Below are positions 60,350 through 64,000 of a DNA stretch of 64,000 nt, piece after piece. Under the pieces are notes generated by a model, which was not told where the DNA came from, did not search any database, and saw only the letters and a list, made by a program, of their open reading frames with translations. A program made the translations under genes and the position numbers. This DNA is from an uncultured Blautia sp. Its GTDB lineage: Bacteria; Bacillota; Clostridia; Lachnospirales; Lachnospiraceae. The DNA lies in NCBI GenBank assembly GCA_937893675.1, contig CALBGI010000021.1, positions 1 to 64,000 on the forward strand, given 5' to 3'. Numbering within the stretch: position 1 is the first letter of the stretch; each line of letters opens with the position of its first letter.

Positions 60350-60670
60350 ATGACGAAAACAGAGATTTTTGCAAAGATTAAGGAAGCGGCGGAGAATTAT
60401 GGACTGGAGGCTGCCGAGTACAGCGGACGGATGGAGATCCGGGGGACATGGACGGATATCATCATCAGTGAGAAGATGGATTTTGGGAGCTTTAAGCGGG
60501 ATGCAAAGGAGATGACAGCGAGCTTTACGGCGGACTGCAGCATCTGCAGGATGGGCGGGAATACCACACCGGACGATCTTTTCAAAGCGGCGGATGAGAT
60601 ACGGAAAGCCGCAACGCTGACGGAATTCATAAACGGAAAAAATTATAGCTGCATTTACAAGATGGATTAA
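60350..60670 (+). CDS. hypothetical protein sharing the amidoligase leader
   Basis: A 106-aa protein (MTKTEIFAKIKEAAENYGLEAA start) with an alpha-beta pattern and two cysteines (ADCSICR). No family recognised. Because it carries the same leader as the amidoligase it is probably expressed with it. CGGAGG lies eight bases upstream of the ATG. Confidence 0.6.
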   Translation: MTKTEIFAKIKEAAENYGLEAAEYSGRMEIRGTWTDIIISEKMDFGSFKRDAKEMTASFTADCSICRMGGNTTPDDLFKAADEIRKAATLTEFINGKNYSCIYKMD

Positions 60671-60683
60671 AAAAATATACGGG

Positions 60684-60709
60684 AAGGGCTTCTTCGGAGG
60701 CCCTTTCTG
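60684..60709 (+). terminator. UUCG-loop hairpin before the terminase genes
   Basis: A 9-bp stem (AAGGGCTTC with GAGGCCCTT, G-U pair) closes a TTCG tetraloop, followed by TTCTGTCT. It probably ends the cassette transcript, at least in part. Confidence 0.65.
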
Positions 60710-60738
60710 TCTGCCATAATCTGAAGGAGGTGAGGACA

Positions 60739-61218
60739 GTGGCGCAGAGAGGAAGGAAACCGAAGCCTACGGCGGTCAAGGTGCTGGAGGGCAATCCGGG
60801 CAAGCGGAGCCTGAACACAGGCGAGCCGAAGCCGGAGAAGAAGGCGCCGCGCTGTCCTTCGTGGCTTGAAGAGGAAGCGAAAAAGGAATGGAAACGGATG
60901 GCGAAGCAGTTGGAGCAGCTTGGTATCCTTACGGAGATTGATATGGCGGCATTTGCCGGGTACTGCCAAGCGTATGCAAGGTGGAAGGAAGCGGAGGAGT
61001 TTATTACACAGCACGGTACGATCGTAAAGACACCAAGCGGGTACTGGCAGCAGGTGCCGCAGGTTTCCATTGCCCAGACCTACCTTAAAATCATGAATAA
61101 GTTTTGCGAGCAGTTCGGCCTGACGCCCTCCGCAAGAAGCAGGATTACGGCAAATGACGGAGAAGATAAGCAGAGCGATGAGATGGAGCTTCTGCTTGTG
61201 AAGGGTGGTGCGAAATAA
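60739..61218 (+). CDS. phage terminase small subunit, P27 family
   Basis: Recognises phage DNA for packaging (159 aa). The start RGRKPKPTAVKVLEGNPGKR is the P27 family signature, followed by PSWLEEEAKKEWKRM and helices to residue 130. GTG 60739 follows AAGGAGG by eight bases; an upstream GTG overlaps the site. It is coupled to the large subunit by a one-base overlap. Confidence 0.93.
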   Translation: MAQRGRKPKPTAVKVLEGNPGKRSLNTGEPKPEKKAPRCPSWLEEEAKKEWKRMAKQLEQLGILTEIDMAAFAGYCQAYARWKEAEEFITQHGTIVKTPSGYWQQVPQVSIAQTYLKIMNKFCEQFGLTPSARSRITANDGEDKQSDEMELLLVKGGAK

Positions 61219-62765
61219 TGTTTGATGAAGCGAAGGCAGCCCATGCGGTCAATTTTATAAACTGCCTGAAGCATACGAAGGGGAGATGGAGGGGAATCCC
61301 CTTCGAACTGCTCCCGTGGCAGGATCAGATCATACGCACGTTGTTCGGCACGGTCAAGGAAAATGGATACCGCCAGTATAATACCTGTTACTGCGAGATC
61401 CCGAAGAAGAATGGAAAATCAGAACTGGCGGCGGCTGTTGCCCTTTACATGACCTGCGGCGATGGCGAGTGGGGAGCGGAAGTCTATGGCTGTGCTTCTG
61501 ACCGCCAACAGGCATCTATTGTATTTGACGTGGCTGTGGATATGGTAGACCAGTGTCCGGCTCTAAAGAAGAGGATCAAGCCTGTCATGTCCGTGAAGCG
61601 CCTTGTGTATAAACCGACCAACAGCCTCTATCAGGTGCTGTCGGCGGAAGCCTATACGAAGCACGGCCTGAACGTCCATGCGGTTATCTTTGATGAGCTT
61701 CATGCACAGCCGAACAGGGAGCTGTTTGACGTCATGACGAAAGGCTCCGGGGATGCCAGAACGCAGCCGCTGTTTTTTCTGATTACGACAGCCGGGACAG
61801 ACCGAAATTCAGTATGTTTTGAGCAGCACCAGAAAGCGGTGGACATTATGGAGGGCAGGAAGATTGATCCGACTTTTTATCCTGTCATTTACGGCGCTTC
61901 CGATGATGAGGACTGGACAAAGGAGGAAACGTGGTTTAAAGCCAATCCCTCCCTCGGTTATACGATTGATTTGGAAAAGGTACAGAATGCCTATATCAGT
62001 GCGAGGGAAAATGCGGCGGAGGAAAATGTGTTCCGTCAGCTCCGCCTGAACCAGTGGGTAAAGCAGAGTACCCGCTGGATGCAGATGGATAAGTGGGATG
62101 CCTGTGCATTCCCGGTAGATGCGGAGGAACTTGCCGGGAGGGAATGCTACGGCGGTCTTGACCTTTCCAGCTCCACGGACATCACGGCATTCGTGCTGGT
62201 ATTCCCGCCGAGGAATGATGAGGAAAAATATATTATACTGCCGTTCTGCTGGATTCCGGAGGAAAATATGCGGCTCAGAGTCCGGCGCGATCATGTGCCT
62301 TACGATGTATGGGCGATGGAAGGATGCCTGCAGACTACGGAGGGGAATGTCATCCATTACGGGTTTATCGAGCAGTTCATTGAAAGGCTTGGTATGAAGT
62401 ACCATATCAAGGAGATTGCATTTGACCGATGGGGAGCAGTCCAGATGGTGCAGAATCTGGAGGGAATGGGATTTACGGTTGTTCCGTTCGGGCAGGGTTA
62501 TAAAGATATGAGCCCTCCGACAAAGGAACTGATGAAGCTGACGCTGGAACAGCGGATTGCTCACGGCGGGCATAAGGTGCTGCGGTGGATGATGGATAAC
62601 GTGTTCGTGCGGCAGGATCCGGCGGGAAACATCAAGATGGATAAGGAAAAATCCACAGAGAAGATCGATGCCGCGGTCGCTACGGTCATGGCGCTTGACC
62701 GGGCTATCCGTCATGGCGGAGGCGAGGGCAGCGTTTATGATGAGCGGGGCATTTTGGTTTTTTAA
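61218..62765 (+). CDS. phage terminase large subunit
   Basis: Packaging motor of 515 aa. The ATPase has Walker A-like PKKNGKS (62-68) and Walker B VIFDE (156-160). The RNase-H-like nuclease begins at YGGLDLSSSTD near residue 310, with further acidic residues in AFDRWG near 395. It matches the Terminase_1 group of HK97-type tailed phages that use P27 small subunits. Confidence 0.95.
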   Translation: MFDEAKAAHAVNFINCLKHTKGRWRGIPFELLPWQDQIIRTLFGTVKENGYRQYNTCYCEIPKKNGKSELAAAVALYMTCGDGEWGAEVYGCASDRQQASIVFDVAVDMVDQCPALKKRIKPVMSVKRLVYKPTNSLYQVLSAEAYTKHGLNVHAVIFDELHAQPNRELFDVMTKGSGDARTQPLFFLITTAGTDRNSVCFEQHQKAVDIMEGRKIDPTFYPVIYGASDDEDWTKEETWFKANPSLGYTIDLEKVQNAYISARENAAEENVFRQLRLNQWVKQSTRWMQMDKWDACAFPVDAEELAGRECYGGLDLSSSTDITAFVLVFPPRNDEEKYIILPFCWIPEENMRLRVRRDHVPYDVWAMEGCLQTTEGNVIHYGFIEQFIERLGMKYHIKEIAFDRWGAVQMVQNLEGMGFTVVPFGQGYKDMSPPTKELMKLTLEQRIAHGGHKVLRWMMDNVFVRQDPAGNIKMDKEKSTEKIDAAVATVMALDRAIRHGGGEGSVYDERGILVF

Positions 62766-62795
62766 AGAAAATCATAACAATGTATATGGGAAGTG

Positions 62796-62804
62796 TGATA
62801 TAAT
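62796..62804 (+). promoter_or_regulatory. extended -10 promoter of the last gene
   Basis: TGATATAAT with no convincing -35 box, 27 bases before the start codon. The 13 bases ending here (AGTGTGATATAAT) are identical to those before vsr at 30864. Confidence 0.5.
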
Positions 62805-62830
62805 TAGAAAAAATCATAGGAGGCGCAAAA

Positions 62831-64000
62831 ATGTTTTCTATTCCATATACATTTGCAAACGAGGATGAGAGTTATATTACGATCCCGGCCTTAAAAAGAT
62901 TTGCTAGGGAGAAGAAGAAAGAAGATCTTAAAACGACCTTAGACAGACCACAGTTGATACAGGATATTGAAAATTATGCAAACCAGTCACCGGAAAAGGA
63001 AGAAGAAGTTTTAGATTGGTTGGATCATGTGTTGATTGAAGGAATTAAGGATGTACAGATAAAGCTCATAGATGATGAGTCATTTACAACAGCCTTTTTG
63101 AATGAAGATGAATATGTGGAACAAATTGTGGAACCCTTATTAGTGAATGTAAATAATAGACATTTGAATAAAGGATATTCTAGTGACTTAAGTCTGTTTC
63201 GATATGAAATTTCTAATGAGGATGAATATGGGAGAAGGATACGGTTGTATATGGGAAGACTGTTATGTACTTTCGATAAAAAACATGGTGCAGCAACAGT
63301 CCCATATCCAATTGCAGTTGACGTATACTGCGACATGGGAATTATTGTATCTCGTGCAAAATCTAAATCCGGATTATACAAGTATGTAGATGAATTTGTG
63401 TTGGAACAGGCAATACCAACTAAATCTGAAAAAGAGACAGCTACAGCCATAAAGTGGGTGTGTGAGAAGCTGGCAATCGGTACAAAAAAGAGTTTTGAAG
63501 CGGAAACTGTATTCAAATCTCGCCTGTATTATATGTTGGAAAGATATACACAGACACCAAGTGAGATTATAGAACTTATAAATCAGAAAACGTCAGAAAT
63601 TGATGGAATTGTTGATTCTGTAATGCATCAGATTTGTAATCTGAAACGGGCGTATGAAGAGGATGTAAGATCCAATGTCTTGAATATGGTGGAGAAATAT
63701 TTTTCCATCAGTTATCCGGATAAACAGATATTCATTAAGGATAGAGAAGCGTATCCGTTGAAATTGAATGCTACAGATGAAGAAGATTCAAAAGTAGAGC
63801 AGACGGCTGCATTAGAAGAGCCGCTTCAGTCAAAAGCAATTTTTTTCGATAATAAAAAAATGCTGCAGAAAAGTCAGGCGTGTGATGGCGTAACATTTAT
63901 GTTTGCGAGAATTAACACGATGTATTGTTCTAAACAATTTAAAGTAAAAATAGTAGTGAATAAGGATTACTGTATACTCAAATTCACGGAGTATACAATG
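62831..64000 (+). CDS. unrecognised cargo gene after the terminase, truncated by the window end
   Basis: An open frame of 390 codons that continues past position 64000 (so at least 390 aa). It is AT-rich against the terminase genes. AGGAGG lies seven bases before the ATG, with its own extended -10 promoter. The protein is soluble, acidic and mixed alpha/beta: IPALKRFAREKKKEDL near the start, DEDEYGRRIRLYMG-like segment near 130-145, VPYPIAVDVYCDMG near 157-170. No signal peptide or membrane segment is present and no catalytic motif is recognised. Its place between terminase and the expected portal gene is typical of inserted phage cargo. Confidence 0.75.
   Translation, partial: MFSIPYTFANEDESYITIPALKRFAREKKKEDLKTTLDRPQLIQDIENYANQSPEKEEEVLDWLDHVLIEGIKDVQIKLIDDESFTTAFLNEDEYVEQIVEPLLVNVNNRHLNKGYSSDLSLFRYEISNEDEYGRRIRLYMGRLLCTFDKKHGAATVPYPIAVDVYCDMGIIVSRAKSKSGLYKYVDEFVLEQAIPTKSEKETATAIKWVCEKLAIGTKKSFEAETVFKSRLYYMLERYTQTPSEIIELINQKTSEIDGIVDSVMHQICNLKRAYEEDVRSNVLNMVEKYFSISYPDKQIFIKDREAYPLKLNATDEEDSKVEQTAALEEPLQSKAIFFDNKKMLQKSQACDGVTFMFARINTMYCSKQFKVKIVVNKDYCILKFTEYTM

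Larger units (their letters stand above)
30418..64000. mobile_element. prophage or prophage-like element inserted in comEC (left end to beyond the window)
   Basis: The left boundary is where comEC loses its family sequence. Everything to the right is accessory: defence genes, repressor/ImmA switch, phage replication genes, HNH and terminase. No integrase is in the window, so it should lie near the right end. No attachment core can be fixed without the other junction. The first 250 bases inside (30418-30666) hold no clear gene; a short frame of 20 codons at about 30578 may be the remains of one. Confidence 0.85.

Noticed and set aside
1..64000. CRISPR array or tRNA genes
   Set aside because: No regularly spaced direct repeats with unique spacers and no cloverleaf with conserved TTCGANTC-type arm were noticed.

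Overview
The window reads as a chromosomal segment of a Lachnospiraceae-like Firmicute (inference). The gene order rho, rpmE, a YqhQ-type membrane protein, prmC, prfA is typical of that family. The moderate GC, Gram-positive ribosome binding sites, CUT1 sugar transporter without its own ATPase and the absence of any outer-membrane gene agree with this. No rRNA, tRNA or CRISPR array was seen.

Host part (about 1-30,418). (a) 1-8,960: a housekeeping run with transcription termination factor Rho, ribosomal protein L31, release factor methylase PrmC, release factor 1, a sugar nucleotidyltransferase, GlmM and a TPR lipoprotein. (b) 8,995-20,430: a sugar-acid catabolic island. It holds an FGGY kinase, a UlaE/SgbU-type epimerase and a SorC-family regulator; then a cytosolic FG-GAP-like protein and a DeoR regulator on the minus strand; then a GH29 glycosidase, UlaG-type lactonase, sugar-binding protein and two permeases. 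A shared operator-like core, ATTGAACRATT, sits at three of its promoters and suggests common control. (c) 20,507-25,928: a DUF3990/HTH gene pair that looks like a toxin-antitoxin module, an Xre/DUF3169/ABC-2 exporter operon with twin palindromic operators, and a small DMT transporter. (d) 25,947-30,418: ComEA, a two-component system, a GerMN lipoprotein-like protein and the first part of comEC.

ComEC breaks off in the middle of its conserved AISG segment at about 30,418. From there to the end of the window the DNA is a prophage or prophage-like element of at least 33.6 kb; its integrase and right end lie outside the window. Its left arm (30,667-39,234) is an AT-rich defence island: SymE-like protein, Vsr-like nuclease, GIY-YIG nuclease, a phospholipase-D-type restriction nuclease (NgoFVII/BfiI-like), a small Xre protein, and a complete LlaJI-type GTP-dependent restriction-modification operon (two m5C methyltransferases, an McrB-like GTPase and an McrC/LlaJI-like nuclease). 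Next come a lysogeny switch (39,363-41,910) and an early replication operon (DUF4406, DUF2800, DUF2815, family A polymerase, VapE primase-helicase, VRR-NUC, SNF2 helicase, sigma-like late regulator, MazF). A separately expressed EDxHD-type nuclease and an HNH protein follow.

Between HNH and terminase lies an accessory cassette (54,242-60,670): an HTH/zinc-ribbon protein, a ParB-fused DNA methyltransferase, an orphan m5C methyltransferase, and an amidoligase/gamma-glutamylcyclotransferase cluster. The most novel signal of the window is here. The amidoligase and a neighbouring protein of unknown function share a 46-residue C-terminal module without gaps (24 identities), and the amidoligase and a second small gene share a duplicated leader of about 95 bp. 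After the terminase genes, where a portal gene would be expected, an unrecognised low-GC gene with its own promoter runs off the end of the window.
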